Position numbers and translations under genes: made by a program | DNA from: a virus | DNA length: 22,059 bases | Direction: 5' to 3' (one strand) | Virus record (IMG/VR): IMGVR_UViG_3300044858_003329 | Location: 1 to 22,059 of that record | In this document: positions 1-7,659 of the stretch, one piece after another | How positions within the stretch are numbered: the stretch's first letter is position 1 | How the letters are laid out: each line of letters opens with the position of its first letter | The notes under the pieces: model-generated | Databases searched by the model: none | Seen by the model: the letters and a program-made list of their open reading frames with translations, nothing else | Told to the model about the DNA's origin: nothing

Positions 1-125
1 GCAACTGGCGGGTCAATTAGCGTTGGAGTGTTCGTAGAAGCATTCCATGTCCCCTTATAATTGACCGTGCCGCTAACAATCAGCGGGGGAGAATAGTTGA
101 TAATTTGGTCAAAAATGCCGGACAT
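1..125 (-). CDS. Tail fibre/appendage-like structural protein, N-terminal fragment
   Basis: The reading frame starts at the ATG complementary to 123-125 and runs off the left edge, so only about 41 residues are visible (MSGIFDQIINYSPPL...). The segment YKGTWNASTNTPTL is a motif I associate with phage tail fibre and other virion surface proteins, where it recurs in beta-rich segments and is usually followed by a Gly-rich turn; that part would lie beyond the edge. It begins two bases after the stop of the preceding minus-strand gene, so it is probably the next cistron of the structural operon. Fibre-like is inferred from this motif and the late-operon position; the full protein is needed to be sure. 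Confidence 0.6.
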   Translation of the reverse strand, partial: MSGIFDQIINYSPPLIVSGTVNYKGTWNASTNTPTLIDPPV

Positions 126-127
126 GG

Positions 128-448
128 TTAAATGTAGTTGAGTTCGCTAATCGTAAACACGCCCGTTCCGCTTACAGAAATTACCTTGGCGTTTTTTGCC
201 CAGCCCGCGCTCCAAATACCGCTATTACCATCTTTGAAGATGTGTCCAGCCAGAGCTGTTGGGGTTGAGCCATCAATGGTAAGGCGAATGTCTGCGCCTT
301 CTAGCGTCCAATAGACATGGCTCGTATTAACATTAAGAGCTGCAACAATGAAGTTGGTAGCTGTTCCTCCAACCGAAAGCGTTCGCATGGATGTTCCGCT
401 AACCGGAAGCACCTGCATTGGACCGTTAACTATGCGTGAGTTTGACAT
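128..448 (-). CDS. Small beta-rich structural protein (paralogue of the next upstream gene)
   Basis: This 106-residue protein has no signal peptide or membrane segment and is rich in Thr, Ser, Val and Gly, as expected of a small beta-sandwich. Its central segment, with a GADIRLTIDGSTPTA core followed by GHIFK, closely matches the GDDVMVTFDGSTPTA core followed by GHLFK in the neighbouring 104-residue protein, so the two are paralogues. Both lie at the tail end of the head-gene operon, directly before a fibre-like gene. A minor virion, head-tail joining or fibre-accessory role is likely from position but is not shown by any recognised domain. The start follows the previous stop by two bases. 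Confidence 0.7.
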   Translation of the reverse strand: MSNSRIVNGPMQVLPVSGTSMRTLSVGGTATNFIVAALNVNTSHVYWTLEGADIRLTIDGSTPTALAGHIFKDGNSGIWSAGWAKNAKVISVSGTGVFTISELNYI

Positions 449-450
449 GG

Positions 451-765
451 TTAGACAGTAAATGGGGTTGCGTGAACCGAAGCATCCGTAGAAGCAGCGC
501 GGATAAACTTAGCCGCAAGAGCCGTGCTCTTGTTCCAGAAAAACGGAGGCGTCAGTTTCTTAAACAAATGACCATTCGTAGCGGTAGGTGTGCTACCATC
601 AAAAGTCACCATAACATCGTCACCCTGAATATCAATTAGGATGTATTTCGTCTTGGACGAAGACCAGACATTCGTAAGAGCAACTGCCGCTGTGCTTACA
701 GCAAGGCGTTCGTCGGCCTCCCCGGTTGGAGACGGATAGAGATTAACAACAAGGGAGTTATTCAT
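451..765 (-). CDS. Small beta-rich structural protein (paralogue of 128-448)
   Basis: A 104-residue protein of unknown function. Residues around 45-70 (ILIDIQGDDVMVTFDGSTPT, then GHLFKK) match the corresponding part of its downstream neighbour, and both continue with an aromatic segment and an AKxI strand. The start codon overlaps the stop of the upstream adaptor gene as TAATG, so translation is likely coupled. The pair probably arose by tandem duplication. A small virion or neck accessory protein is the best guess from location. Alternatives such as a fibre-binding or decoration protein cannot be excluded. Confidence 0.7.
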   Translation of the reverse strand: MNNSLVVNLYPSPTGEADERLAVSTAAVALTNVWSSSKTKYILIDIQGDDVMVTFDGSTPTATNGHLFKKLTPPFFWNKSTALAAKFIRAASTDASVHATPFTV

Positions 766-1628
766 TAGCGTGATTGTGTTGAAACGTAGGTAGAAATGCG
801 GCGAAACAAGAAGTTGTTATTGCGCTGATTCTGGGCCTTGCTCAACTCTAGCATAAGGTAGCTCATGGCAATTTGTTCTTCGGCAATAGCCTTGTCAACC
901 TGACCGTCCATACGAAGGAAATCGGCATAGGTAGCGTGGGCTGCATAGTGGAAAAACTCTAGTGGAATATCAACCGCAGCGGTGGTGTATGGACCGGGCC
1001 ATTCCTTCTTGTAGCCAACCCAAAACCCAAGGTTGCCTGTCGCGTTGTTAATGACTGTCGCGCCATTGCTATCAACAAAGAAGTCGTATTCATAGGATGG
1101 GTTTGTGCCAAATGGATTGGCGTTCCAGATACGGTTGTAGTCCGAAATGTCGTCAATGGCAACAGGGGACACGGTGGCGGTGCCGCTATACGTCTCAACC
1201 CCTGTTCCGGATGCAAGGCTGTAAGTAAATGTGTCGTTACTTAGGTTGGTTGTTTCAATGCTTACAACTGTTTGAGTTCCATTGGGGCTAACCGTTCCAG
1301 TGAGCCCTGACACAACAACAGTCATTCCAGCAACAAAGCTGATAGAGGCCGTGCAAACGATTGTAACCGTTGTCCCGTTACGCGAAGCAGACGACGATGT
1401 TCTAATTCCAGCAACATGATCGTATTCACGGGCAATTAGATTATTTGTAGCTGGCCTCACCTGTGCGCCCACGATGTAACGCGGCCACGTTGGGCTGAAG
1501 TCATACGCCTCATACAAGCGACGATTGGCCATTGCCAACACTTTCGATTGTTCAAGCACAGTGAACGCATCCACGCCCGAAAGAGCTTGGACAAGTGCTA
1601 GCAACTCGGAATATGACTTGTTTTTCAT
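765..1628 (-). CDS. Putative head-tail adaptor/neck protein with inserted beta domain
   Basis: The 287-residue product has an N-terminal helical part (about 5-45, with FTVLEQSKVLAMANRRLYEA) and a C-terminal helical part (about 221-268, with FFHYAAHATYADFLRMDGQ). This arrangement is common in head-completion/adaptor proteins that dock under the portal. Between them, residues about 80-155 form a Thr/Val/Gly-rich stretch (SGLTGT, TFTYSLASGTG) that looks like an independent Ig-like or beta-sandwich insertion. The gene lies downstream of the capsid gene and upstream of fibre-like genes, the usual position of neck proteins, and shares TAATG overlaps with both neighbours. Adaptor is an inference from architecture and position. 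I recognise no decisive signature. Confidence 0.5.
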   Translation of the reverse strand: MKNKSYSELLALVQALSGVDAFTVLEQSKVLAMANRRLYEAYDFSPTWPRYIVGAQVRPATNNLIAREYDHVAGIRTSSSASRNGTTVTIVCTASISFVAGMTVVVSGLTGTVSPNGTQTVVSIETTNLSNDTFTYSLASGTGVETYSGTATVSPVAIDDISDYNRIWNANPFGTNPSYEYDFFVDSNGATVINNATGNLGFWVGYKKEWPGPYTTAAVDIPLEFFHYAAHATYADFLRMDGQVDKAIAEEQIAMSYLMLELSKAQNQRNNNFLFRRISTYVSTQSR

Positions 1629-1936
1629 TAAACTCTATTGGGGGAAAGTTCAGGCATCTTCTTGTTGAAGAATCGCATGAAATCTTTGCTGTGAACCGTC
1701 TCGTATCCGTATTTCTTTACAAGCCGGAAATACTCACGTCCCGGCATAACACCTATGCACTTCCCTAGGCCGGGAACGCTCTTGTGGTTTTTCATCACAG
1801 AGGCTTGTGCGCGAGCTACGTTGGTGCGCTCAAACTCCGTTGCCTTTTCTTCCGCAAGACTCTCTTTCACGATGTTGATAAGCTCGTTATCAATTTCTTC
1901 TTTGGAATAGGTTTTTGGTTTATTGATGATATTCAT
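1628..1936 (-). CDS. Conserved-looking small phage protein, unknown function
   Basis: A 102-residue soluble, basic protein. The first half is predicted helical and charged (SKEEIDNELINIVKESLAEE). The second half contains GKCIGVMPGREYFRLVKKYG followed by a helix ending in FFNKKMPEL. I do not recognise a family, though the compact MPGREYFRL segment looks conserved rather than random. It sits between the capsid/decoration genes and the adaptor, overlapping the adaptor start as TAATG. The only ATG that gives a full protein lies eleven bases after a strong hairpin and has no visible Shine-Dalgarno sequence (TTTCGTTTTGC precedes ATG), so its translation may be weak or regulated. Confidence 0.65.
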   Translation of the reverse strand: MNIINKPKTYSKEEIDNELINIVKESLAEEKATEFERTNVARAQASVMKNHKSVPGLGKCIGVMPGREYFRLVKKYGYETVHSKDFMRFFNKKMPELSPNRV

Positions 1937-1947
1937 GCAAAACGAAA

Positions 1948-1975
1948 TTGGCCACCCCAGTTAAGAGGTGGCCAA
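1948..1975 (-). terminator. Perfect 9-bp hairpin after the decoration gene
   Basis: TTGGCCACC pairs perfectly with GGTGGCCAA around a 10-base loop. Read on the minus strand it is followed by TTTCGTTTTG, a broken T tract, so it fits an intrinsic terminator or a processing and stability hairpin at the end of the capsid transcript. It lies 24 bases beyond the stop of the 2000-2464 gene and only 11 bases before the next start codon, so it could also limit ribosome access there. Confidence 0.6.
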
Positions 1976-1999
1976 GTTTAACACAACTAAAAAGTTGGC

Positions 2000-2464
2000 T
2001 TAGGCGAGACTAACCAAGCGGAACTTAAACTTCACTTGACCAGCGGTGAGCTCGTTGAGCGAGTAATCCGTACCAGTCGAGACGTTGGGCGTGAACTTCA
2101 GATCAATGGTGTCGGCTGCGGTATAAACCTTGCCGTTTTCATTGTCGATGTAAGCACCCGTGTCAGCAACAAAAGTGATTTCTGTCTGGTCAACGTGCAG
2201 AGCCGCAGTTGTCAGAAAGCCATCATCGTCCGTGCCGTCGCCAACAATGACGTTCAGCTCATCGCCGCCGCCGCTGTCGTCGAACGCAGTCATCAGGTAG
2301 GCCGAGACATCCGTAACCATCGTCCCAGCAGGGATGACGTATGTGAATGTCTTGGTCGCGTTGTCAGCCAAAACGCCAGCATTAGCAACCGAGAAGGCGG
2401 AGAAGTCGATAACAAGCTCGTCGGTCATCCCGAACGCGCTTTCATTTACCGTGAGTTTAGGCAT
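2000..2464 (-). CDS. Probable head decoration/minor capsid protein
   Basis: A 154-residue acidic protein made almost entirely of beta-prone, Thr/Asp/Ala-rich sequence (FTYVIPAGTMVTDVSAYLMTAFDD). It contains Gly/Asp-rich turns (VIVGDGTDDD) and no signal or membrane segment. It is immediately downstream of the major capsid gene, the common site for a decoration or cement protein, and has a good ribosome site: AAAGGAATAATAATATG. A hairpin terminator follows it, so scaffold, capsid and this protein could form the strongest expressed unit. Function is inferred from position and composition; no specific decoration family is recognised. Confidence 0.6.
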   Translation of the reverse strand: MPKLTVNESAFGMTDELVIDFSAFSVANAGVLADNATKTFTYVIPAGTMVTDVSAYLMTAFDDSGGGDELNVIVGDGTDDDGFLTTAALHVDQTEITFVADTGAYIDNENGKVYTAADTIDLKFTPNVSTGTDYSLNELTAGQVKFKFRLVSLA

Positions 2465-2485
2465 ATTATTATTCCTTTCGTTGGA

Positions 2486-3472
2486 TTATGTGAGGGCAGT
2501 GATCTTGCCGTGAGCACCGGGGTGTTTCACGATGAGAGTCAAGGCGCAATCAACGTAGCCGCGTTCGCCACCACCAAGGTTGGGGAGACGGGTCGAGCCA
2601 GTTGGGATGAGCTCAGCAATGCCGTAATACTCGGGGTTAACCAAGTAGCCGGTGTCTTTGTTGGTCGTATCCGGAGCGCAGTCAGGATTCATGTTGACGA
2701 TGGACACGATGCCGTGGTCGGACTCGTAGAGTTCAACCGACAGCTTAATAGACGCCTCGCCGCCATCATAGCTAACTTTGCGAACCGAGTAGTCCGAGCT
2801 ACCCGAAGTGCGAGCAAAGTCGCTGATAACGCGACGGAGCGATGTGTCAGCAACAAGCGTCAAACCATTGCTCATGCCGGTAACGCGGAAGATGCTGGTG
2901 ATGAGGTTATTGAAAACGGTTTCCGTGAAGGTCGTGCCGGAGCCCTGAATCGAACCCGCTGGGGTGCGATAGGCTGCTGGAACGTCTGCTGGACCTGCGC
3001 TATCAATCCAGTCGCCAAGACCACGAAGGCCGTATGGCGTGCCCGCGCCGTCCTCAATCGAACGGTCGTTGTTGGAGCAGAGGGTAGCCTCGATGTCGCG
3101 CTTGATTTCGCGCACCGATTTTGCCTCAGCTTGGGCAATCTTTGCTGGACCAACGCTGTCAACAGCGTTTTGCAAGTCGCTAACCATGTAGTCGCGGCGG
3201 AACTTTTGGATATAGTTACCGAGGCGAGCGCGGTTGGAGAATTTGTCCGTGAATGATGTAACGTCTGCACCTTCTGCAACGCCCGTTGTGGTGGGGGCAG
3301 CAAGGCTATCGACAGTCCACTCAACGTAGGTAGCGGTAGCTTTGGATTTAGAGGCGGACGAAAGAACTGGTGTCTCCTCGGGGGCGAGGATCGTCAGAAC
3401 GTCTGTGAGGTCTTCGCGGTTAGAAACAGCGGAGCCGGGATTAGTTGTATCGTAGGTATTAGAAAAGGCCAT
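2486..3472 (-). CDS. Major capsid protein, SU10/DUF5309 type (HK97 fold)
   Basis: The 328-residue protein forms the icosahedral shell. Its N-terminus, with REDLTDVLTILAPEETPVLS at about 19-38 followed by a short helix and EWTVDSLAAP, is the hallmark of the SU10 major head protein family (DUF5309), which adopts the HK97 fold. The following charged helical region (about 85-135, with REIKRDIEATL) and later Gly-rich and beta segments also fit. Length matches the family. It follows the scaffold gene by 12 bases and precedes the probable decoration gene. The start has the AATAATATG context seen at other structural genes. The long open frame on the opposite strand is a by-product of its codon usage. 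Confidence 0.9.
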   Translation of the reverse strand: MAFSNTYDTTNPGSAVSNREDLTDVLTILAPEETPVLSSASKSKATATYVEWTVDSLAAPTTTGVAEGADVTSFTDKFSNRARLGNYIQKFRRDYMVSDLQNAVDSVGPAKIAQAEAKSVREIKRDIEATLCSNNDRSIEDGAGTPYGLRGLGDWIDSAGPADVPAAYRTPAGSIQGSGTTFTETVFNNLITSIFRVTGMSNGLTLVADTSLRRVISDFARTSGSSDYSVRKVSYDGGEASIKLSVELYESDHGIVSIVNMNPDCAPDTTNKDTGYLVNPEYYGIAELIPTGSTRLPNLGGGERGYVDCALTLIVKHPGAHGKITALT

Positions 3473-3484
3473 ATTATTAAAAGT

Positions 3485-4588
3485 TTACTTGCGTTTAGTT
3501 TTTTGAAGGGTGCGGAAGGCAATATAGTCGCCTATGCTTCCTGAGTCCATAAGGCGCGTTCGAGCGTCTTTCACGGCCTTTTCGCCCTTCACCACTGGCC
3601 GCTCATTAGGTGCGGCATATAGATCGGGACTACCGGGCGGATTGACCTTGTGACCGGGCTTATCAAGACTGATGAGTTTGCGGCCATACAACGAGTTAGC
3701 GGCGTGCGCCAACAGGTATGGGAGTTGAGGAGCAATTTCCGGCATCACATCCTCAATATTTTTGAGGCGTGGGTCGGACATCATTGCTTGGTATTGGCGA
3801 CGAACATCGTTGTCCTCTTGCGAAGACAGCCAATCCAACTCTTTTGTAGCTTGGTTTTGAAAGGCGGAACGTAGCGACTTGCGCTGTTCCTTGGCGTTCA
3901 ACTCTTTTTGCTGGGCGGGAAGATATTTGTCCCGTGCTTTTCTGGCACGACGCAAATGATCTTTTACCTCAGCTTTGGTAAGGTCTTTGCCATCCACACT
4001 GGCGGCAATATCCTCATATCCAAGAGTCTCAGCTTTATCAAGAACATCCTCAGCCCACTCAATAACTTCGTTAACTTGCTCAGATTGTTTACTGAGTTCG
4101 TCCGCAGTTTTGATGTGTTCGTAGGGGTTGTTCTCAACCTTTGGCTCAAGGGCGGTTTTATTGCTCTGCTGTTGGAGATAGGACTCCATTTGCGCCATGC
4201 GTTCCTCAGCCATTTTTCGTTTGGCCGTAAGTTCCGCAATGCGTTTAAGCAGACCAGATTTACCCTTTTGAGCAAGCTCGGCAATGTCATCATCTGACAA
4301 TTCCGTTAGGTCAAGTTGTGAAAGAACATCCTTGCCTTTGGTGTTGGTTGAATCCTGAGCTTCGCCACCTTCCTGTGGGTCTGGCGATTCAGTATCTCCC
4401 TCTTCCGCTGGCGCGGCCTTAATAGTGGGCTCTTCGTCAATCTCTTGCTTCTGTGTTACAGGAGCCGGAGGCTTGGCTTTAAGCTCACCCAAACGACGAA
4501 CAGCATATTCGTTCATCGTGATGTTAGACTTATCATTACTCACTGTTGATTTATCGTCCCCAGCGGCGGACGGTGCGACATTAGACAT
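3485..4588 (-). CDS. Head scaffolding protein
   Basis: I place the start at the ATG complementary to 4586-4588 (MSNVAPSAAG...), giving 367 residues. It has GGAAAACAATAATATG upstream, the same AATAATATG context as the capsid and decoration genes; a start 29 codons further upstream lacks such a site. The protein is charged and low in aromatic residues. It has an acidic disordered N-terminal third (EEGDTESPDPQEGGEAQ), predicted coiled coil at about 105-140 (AELTAKRKMAEERMAQMES) and helices to the end, finishing with a basic tail (TLQKTKRK). That composition, and the place between portal and capsid genes, are typical of scaffolds that direct shell assembly and then leave. No protease motif is visible. 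Confidence 0.8.
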   Translation of the reverse strand: MSNVAPSAAGDDKSTVSNDKSNITMNEYAVRRLGELKAKPPAPVTQKQEIDEEPTIKAAPAEEGDTESPDPQEGGEAQDSTNTKGKDVLSQLDLTELSDDDIAELAQKGKSGLLKRIAELTAKRKMAEERMAQMESYLQQQSNKTALEPKVENNPYEHIKTADELSKQSEQVNEVIEWAEDVLDKAETLGYEDIAASVDGKDLTKAEVKDHLRRARKARDKYLPAQQKELNAKEQRKSLRSAFQNQATKELDWLSSQEDNDVRRQYQAMMSDPRLKNIEDVMPEIAPQLPYLLAHAANSLYGRKLISLDKPGHKVNPPGSPDLYAAPNERPVVKGEKAVKDARTRLMDSGSIGDYIAFRTLQKTKRK

Positions 4589-4690
4589 ATTATTGTTTTC
4601 CGCTGACTTTACGCCACAGCGATTGCGTGGGGCCATCATAGCAAAGATTTTGTTTGCTATTTTGCGACTAGGCATGGAGAAACATTAAAC

Positions 4691-4765
4691 GCCCTTGTAG
4701 CTCAGTGGTAGAGCACCAGTTTTGTAAACTGGCTGTCGTAGGTTCAATCCCTATCGGGGGCTCCA
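4691..4765 (+). tRNA. tRNA-Thr (anticodon UGU)
   Basis: A full cloverleaf can be drawn. The acceptor stem is GCCCTTG with CGGGGGC (two G-U pairs), the D arm GCTC/GAGC, and the anticodon stem CCAGT/ACTGG with loop TTTGTAA. Anticodon TGT at 4723-4725 reads ACA, and the T arm is GTAGG/CCTAT around TTCAATC. G1-C72, C2-G71 and G35-U36 agree with known threonine identity elements. The discriminator is U and CCA is encoded (4763-4765). It is on the strand opposite to all surrounding genes, and its CCA abuts the stop codon of the 4766-4978 gene. No convincing promoter is visible just upstream. Confidence 0.95.
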
Positions 4766-4978
4766 CTATCTCCCCATCCGTCGCAGCTGGATGGTGTTGA
4801 AGCCACCAGCTACGAGGATTTCGTCGCATTGGAGAATACGTCCGCTAATCTGCTGAATCCTATCAGCACTTACGTCATGAAGCTGTTGAATGAGGGCTTC
4901 GCGTGTGCTGTGAATTTCTTCAAGGAAATCAACAAAGGTTTCGTTGTGCGAAAGCTGTTCTAGTTTTTTAATGTCCAT
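4766..4978 (-). CDS. Small protein between portal and scaffold, unknown function
   Basis: A 70-residue, mostly helical, charged protein (FVDFLEEIHSTREALIQQLH, then ISGRILQCDEIL). It starts three bases after the portal stop and its TAG stop abuts the encoded CCA of the opposite-strand tRNA. Small helical proteins are often found here between portal and scaffold in phages with this gene order, but I know of no assigned role. Assembly accessory or regulator of the scaffold are possibilities only. Confidence 0.65.
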   Translation of the reverse strand: MDIKKLEQLSHNETFVDFLEEIHSTREALIQQLHDVSADRIQQISGRILQCDEILVAGGFNTIQLRRMGR

Positions 4979-4981
4979 GAA

Positions 4982-7093
4982 TTAGTATTGTTGTGGGCCG
5001 GGGGCCATACCCGAAGGAGCTTGCTGCATACCCTGTGTTTGCATTCCGCCCATTTCGGCGGGAGCTGTGCCAATGCGACCAATCTCAGCGTTCTGAGTTT
5101 GCTGCATTTGGAACTGGTATTGCTGGGCATACTTCTGGAAGCGTGCCGCAAATGCCTTATCCTGCTGCAAACGCTGCATAACGTCAGGCTGCTGGCTGTA
5201 TTGCTGAAGAACCTGCATAGCGATTTGAGCACCATTAGGCCGTGCGCCCACCTCAATGCCAGCGTAAATCTTAGACAAGTCATCTGTGACCTGTTTGACC
5301 ACTTGCTCTTGGGCTTGCTCGCGTGGACGCAGGATAGCGTCCGCAATGACTGGATTGATGGCTGAGCCGCTAATTTCAAGCAAGGCATCAACGTCAATGC
5401 GGCCATTTCTATCAAGCTGCATCAATTGAACAAACTGACCAAGTTGTGTTTCCACGTTGTCTGGGTCGTTGTGCAGAACGTCGTAGTTGATGATTATGTC
5501 AAAGTTTTCGTTAGGGTCGCCCTTGCTAAACTTTTGAGGGTCGGAAACGCCTGTTACGCGGAAGAACACTTGATCTGGGCCAAAACGTTGATAGCACTTG
5601 TATGACAAGCGCAGAACGTCCCTAACGTGAGTCAGGAACTTATCCACGAAATACTGCTGCTGAATTGTGGACAAGGGATTGCCAACATCCAAACCAATTA
5701 GCTTGTCGGCTTGCGTAAGCAGAGTGTTTTCCATCTCCACCGAGCCGGGATTGTATTGTGGCGTTGGGCCGTAACGAATCTCCCCTTGGCGACGATAGGG
5801 AAGGAGGCCACCGGGACGAATATCGCTAGGCGGGAAGCCCATTGGATGTTCAATCCACGGAAGGGTAGCAAGCGAGTTGCGGTCTGTGCGGCTATCGCGC
5901 TCCACCTTTGTTTGCCACTGGATTCCCTTGAGCAAATCAGCAAAACTTTGAAGATCGTAGAGACGTTTGTTGTCCTCGCTAATCTTTGTTACGACAAATG
6001 GGTAGTCTTCGTAGCCGTTTAAAAGCTCATGCTTTGCATAATCTTCTACGTTTTGCTTACCAATTACGTTTCTATGGAAAACGGTGCAATAGATACCCTC
6101 CGCGTTGTCCTCATCGACTAAGCGTTGGTAGCAATAAATCACTTCAAACAACTCACTGGCGTCATACGTCGTGGATTTGTAGGTGAAATTGGTGTTGTTG
6201 TTATTGTTGTTGATTGGGTCGCCTTCTTCGCCGCAATTCTCAATGACATAATCAACCCAACTCTCATCCCAACCCTCTGTTGCAATTTTGTTCTTGAGCT
6301 GCTGGGCGCTCATCAACACACGCCAGAAGCAATAGGGAACTTTCTGTGGGTCGGTGGTGTAAGACGGAAACAAAACATCTCCGTCGGGAGCAATGGCCTG
6401 AACCATTGGGCAATCTACGCTGCGCCGAATGATGGGGAACTCAGCATTACCAGTCTTTCGTAAATCATTCAAAGCACGCTTGGCTTTCTTGTCAGTCATT
6501 CCGTTGAATTGACCTTTCAAAAGCTCAACCAGTTGGTCGTCGGACTTTTTCTCCAAGATGGCTTTAACCAAATCGGGACTAACCTGTTGGAGCTGATCTA
6601 GTGTTAGCTTCTGCTTGAAGATGCGATCTTCCTTCTGCCAGCCCACATAGGTAATCATGATGCCACGCTCAAGGAGGTAGTTGGCCCCAAGTTCCATCTG
6701 CCGTTTGAACTGAGGAATATAATTAGCCACCATCCACTTTAAGAAAGCACTAGTAACGCGGGCGCGGCCAATGTCGCCAGACTCAACCGGATAGGCGCGA
6801 ATGTTGGCGCGGTTAAGCGAAGACATGAACATCGCCACATAGCGATTGATGCGCTCGTTAATGACATGGGCCTCCTGATCGGATGCACCCTTCCACGGGA
6901 AGGCATCGCTTCCACCCTTGCGTAAGTCCTCGGACTTCCCTGCCCACAAGTTGCGCCGATTATCATAGGCGTCAGCACACTGGTCAAAATAGAAATTGAG
7001 GTCAGTGGTAGTGCGTTCATACGCATTACGGATAGCCATAACATTTGGCTTATCCTGAACGTAAATAAGTGCTTCTTGATTATCGTTTTCCAT
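4982..7093 (-). CDS. Portal protein (P22-size)
   Basis: At 703 residues this is close to the roughly 725-residue P22 portal and longer than typical 400-550-residue portals. Portals form the dodecameric ring at one capsid vertex through which DNA is packed. The N-terminal part (WAGKSEDLRKGGSDAFPWKGASD, about 50-72) and the following helical/beta core with a long wing suit this family. The C-terminal quarter is helical and Gln-rich (ISGSAINPVIADAILRPREQ onwards, QQYQFQMQQTQ), ending in a Gly/Met/Gln tail, as expected of an extended barrel that reaches into the head. It is placed between the terminase cluster and scaffold, as usual. The start overlaps the upstream gene by 14 bases. No single motif is diagnostic, but length, order and sequence character agree. 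Confidence 0.85.
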   Translation of the reverse strand: MENDNQEALIYVQDKPNVMAIRNAYERTTTDLNFYFDQCADAYDNRRNLWAGKSEDLRKGGSDAFPWKGASDQEAHVINERINRYVAMFMSSLNRANIRAYPVESGDIGRARVTSAFLKWMVANYIPQFKRQMELGANYLLERGIMITYVGWQKEDRIFKQKLTLDQLQQVSPDLVKAILEKKSDDQLVELLKGQFNGMTDKKAKRALNDLRKTGNAEFPIIRRSVDCPMVQAIAPDGDVLFPSYTTDPQKVPYCFWRVLMSAQQLKNKIATEGWDESWVDYVIENCGEEGDPINNNNNNTNFTYKSTTYDASELFEVIYCYQRLVDEDNAEGIYCTVFHRNVIGKQNVEDYAKHELLNGYEDYPFVVTKISEDNKRLYDLQSFADLLKGIQWQTKVERDSRTDRNSLATLPWIEHPMGFPPSDIRPGGLLPYRRQGEIRYGPTPQYNPGSVEMENTLLTQADKLIGLDVGNPLSTIQQQYFVDKFLTHVRDVLRLSYKCYQRFGPDQVFFRVTGVSDPQKFSKGDPNENFDIIINYDVLHNDPDNVETQLGQFVQLMQLDRNGRIDVDALLEISGSAINPVIADAILRPREQAQEQVVKQVTDDLSKIYAGIEVGARPNGAQIAMQVLQQYSQQPDVMQRLQQDKAFAARFQKYAQQYQFQMQQTQNAEIGRIGTAPAEMGGMQTQGMQQAPSGMAPGPQQY

Positions 7094-7292
7094 TTAGGTT
7101 TTGTCCAATAGCGCGAATGATGCGGTAGGCTGCACCCTTATCAATTGCTACCTTGTCCGCTAGGACAGCAGCTTCAATTGGTTGGTATTCAGCGTGAAGT
7201 GTTCGTTGCAAAATTTCAAAACCCAACAGACGATCAATCTGTTCGTCCTGCCACTTACGGTCCAATGTAATATCAATCTCCAAGCATTTCAT
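7080..7292 (-). CDS. Small protein upstream of portal, unknown function
   Basis: I choose the ATG complementary to 7290-7292 (MKCLEIDITLDRKWQ...), giving 70 residues and a 20-base overlap with the upstream gene. An in-frame ATG at 7337 would add 15 residues but overlap that gene by 65 bases. Neither start has a strong Shine-Dalgarno sequence. The product is charged and helical (AEYQPIEAAVLADKVAIDKG, then AYRIIRAIGQNL). The second half could be a small helix-turn-helix, but the match is weak. It lies between the 128-residue DNA-binding-like protein and the portal, within the packaging operon. Confidence 0.6.
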   Translation of the reverse strand: MKCLEIDITLDRKWQDEQIDRLLGFEILQRTLHAEYQPIEAAVLADKVAIDKGAAYRIIRAIGQNLNGKR

Positions 7293-7659
7293 GGCGATAG
7301 GTAGTTCCACCGGATGAGTCTGTAATTGCGTCAACATTTATTCGTTTGCCCAACAGCTTACCACGGAGTTTGCGAGGGATTGCAACAGGCACCTTGCCTT
7401 CATGTCCCTCCAGCTTTGCGTAAACCCATCGTGGGTTGCGTGCTTCCATCAACACTGTTGCCCTAATTCTGTTTGGAACAGCAAGCGGAGCCTCAAGCGA
7501 TAGCTCAATTAACTCTACAGCTTCTTCGGTGAGGTAGGTGTTCTTTCCATAGCCGGAGTAGTGCAGCCCCTCCTTTAGCTTTGCCGCTTTAATTTTAAGC
7601 AGCTCGTTAACTGTCTTGCCCAGCCTGTCGGCCAGCGTGATGATTTTTACTTTAGCCAT
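7273..7659 (-). CDS. Putative small DNA-binding protein downstream of terminase
   Basis: A 128-residue basic protein. Residues 6-55 (ITLADRLGKTVNELLKIKAA, then KNTYLTEEAVELIEL) resemble a small winged-helix/excisionase-like unit in which a short helix-turn-helix is followed by a beta hairpin. Residues 65-120 (RATVLMEARNPRWVYAKLEG) are beta-rich and basic and could be a small OB- or SH3-like barrel. The start overlaps the terminase stop as TAATG, so expression is probably coupled to packaging. DNA recognition or a packaging accessory role is an inference; no named family is recognised. Confidence 0.6.
   Translation of the reverse strand: MAKVKIITLADRLGKTVNELLKIKAAKLKEGLHYSGYGKNTYLTEEAVELIELSLEAPLAVPNRIRATVLMEARNPRWVYAKLEGHEGKVPVAIPRKLRGKLLGKRINVDAITDSSGGTTYRHEMLGD

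Noticed and set aside
2036-3256. Plus-strand open frame of 406 codons opposite the major capsid gene
   Set aside because: It is antisense to a well-supported capsid gene and decoration gene, crosses their boundary, and has no ribosome site or domain.
4640-4690. Promoter for the tRNA
   Set aside because: Only poor matches to -35 and -10 boxes with wrong spacing are visible.
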